Part shown: in pieces, positions 63,771-64,000 of the stretch
Layout of the letters: every line of letters starts with the position of its first letter
Position numbering within the stretch: position 1 is the stretch's first letter
Assembly: GCA_015296065.1 (NCBI GenBank)
Contig: DVDU01000100.1
Coordinates: forward strand, 106,021 to 170,020
Direction of reading: 5' to 3'
From: Oscillatoriaceae cyanobacterium M33_DOE_052
Lineage (GTDB): Bacteria > Cyanobacteriota > Cyanobacteriia > Cyanobacteriales > Laspinemataceae
Length of the DNA: 64,000 nucleotides
Translations under genes and position numbers: made by a program
Notes under the pieces: model-generated
What the model saw: only the letters and a program-made list of their open reading frames with translations
What the model was told of the DNA's origin: nothing
Database searches by the model: none

Positions 63771-63860
63771 CAAGGGATGTGGTCTCCCCGTCCCCCGACA
63801 CCCCCTGCCCCCTATAGGGCCAGCACTTGGGAATTCTGTTGTAGGATTGATGGTGGGGCG

Positions 63861-63888
63861 GTAGGGACACGGCATGCCGTGTCCCTAC
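63861..63888. repeat. GTAGGGACACGG palindrome
   Basis: The perfect 28-base palindrome GTAGGGACACGG-CATG-CCGTGTCCCTAC lies behind the M23 peptidase gene. Related copies are at 24826-24853 and 30711-30736. Confidence 0.75.
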
Positions 63889-63889
63889 A

Positions 63890-64000
63890 AGGTGGGAGAC
63901 GGGGAGACGGGGGGACGGGGAGCAGGGGAGCAAGGGAGCAAGGGAGCAAGGGAGCAGGGGGAGTGTGGGGAGTGTGGGGAGTGTGGGGAGTGTGGGGAGT
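63890..64000. repeat. G-rich minisatellites at the window end
   Basis: Three unit types follow each other: GGGGAGACG (about 63896-63920), GGGAGCAA with an 8-base period (about 63926-63955) and GGGGAGTGTG with a 10-base period (63958-64000, at least four units, running off the window). The first type matches the tracts inside rlmB and the histidine kinase gene. Confidence 0.8.

Overview
The window looks like chromosome of a filamentous, Oscillatoriales-type cyanobacterium. The evidence is many GCGATCGC (HIP1) octamers, a cyanobacterial F1Fo operon with split b'/b subunits and a gamma subunit carrying the photosynthetic-type insertion, a cyanobacterial-type Hfq beside dapF, a DUF1816 protein, a ThiE with the cyanobacterial N-terminal extension, and intergenic regions full of cyanobacterial short repeats (heptamers such as CAAATGA, CCCTCACCCC palindromes, GTAGGG palindromes). 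No tRNA, rRNA, CRISPR array, phage or complete insertion sequence was recognised. The genus cannot be fixed from the sequence alone.

Layout. 1-7 kb: the end of a SUI1/YciH gene, a chemoreceptor, two single-domain response regulators separated by repeat-rich spacers, a SPOR-like secreted protein and the NAD(P)HX repair enzyme. 7.1-18.6 kb, all on +: an oxidative biosynthetic gene cluster with three Rieske oxygenases, a [2Fe-2S] ferredoxin, an SDR, a ferritin-like diiron protein, an AurF/CylC-like dimetal-carboxylate enzyme, a HEAT-repeat protein, a fatty-acid-hydroxylase/sterol-desaturase-type enzyme, a left-handed beta-helix acyltransferase-like protein, a GH3-type acyl-adenylating amide synthetase and an acyltransferase-like protein. 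Several of these genes overlap by 1-4 bases. 18.7-25.9 kb: a Uma2 protein, then the ATP synthase operon I-a-c-b'-b-delta-alpha-gamma with a candidate promoter in front and a strong terminator behind. 26-36.5 kb: alpha-amylase, a dense tandem-repeat field, a beta-lactamase-fold protein, an alpha/beta hydrolase, rlmB-mrnC, a STAS protein, carA, a retropepsin-like protease and trpD. 36.6-42.8 kb: three proteins sharing an N-terminal hydrophobic hairpin plus coiled coil, one of which carries a degenerate PLD domain and TPRs, followed by a lipoprotein. 42.9-64 kb: a cell-wall amidase, a histidine kinase, an ABC1 kinase, a large GAF-cyclase protein, a peroxiredoxin, a Trm1-like tRNA methyltransferase, thiS (with a decayed partial duplicate), thiE, a beta-helix/SPOR protein, a PD-(D/E)xK-like protein, dapF, hfq, a KefB-type antiporter and an M23 peptidase.

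The most interesting region is the 7.1-18.6 kb cluster. It combines many oxygen-activating metalloenzymes with an amide-forming GH3 enzyme and acyl-modifying enzymes, and has no PKS or NRPS module. Its product is not predictable from sequence, but an oxidised, possibly halogenated or N-oxidised, acyl-amide or terpenoid/lipid-like metabolite is a reasonable hypothesis. Other points of interest are a candidate structured RNA upstream of a response regulator (1795-2027), a MITE-like element in two complete copies plus a possible relic, the coiled-coil/PLD/TPR paralogue locus, and short palindromic repeats inserted in frame inside coding sequence.
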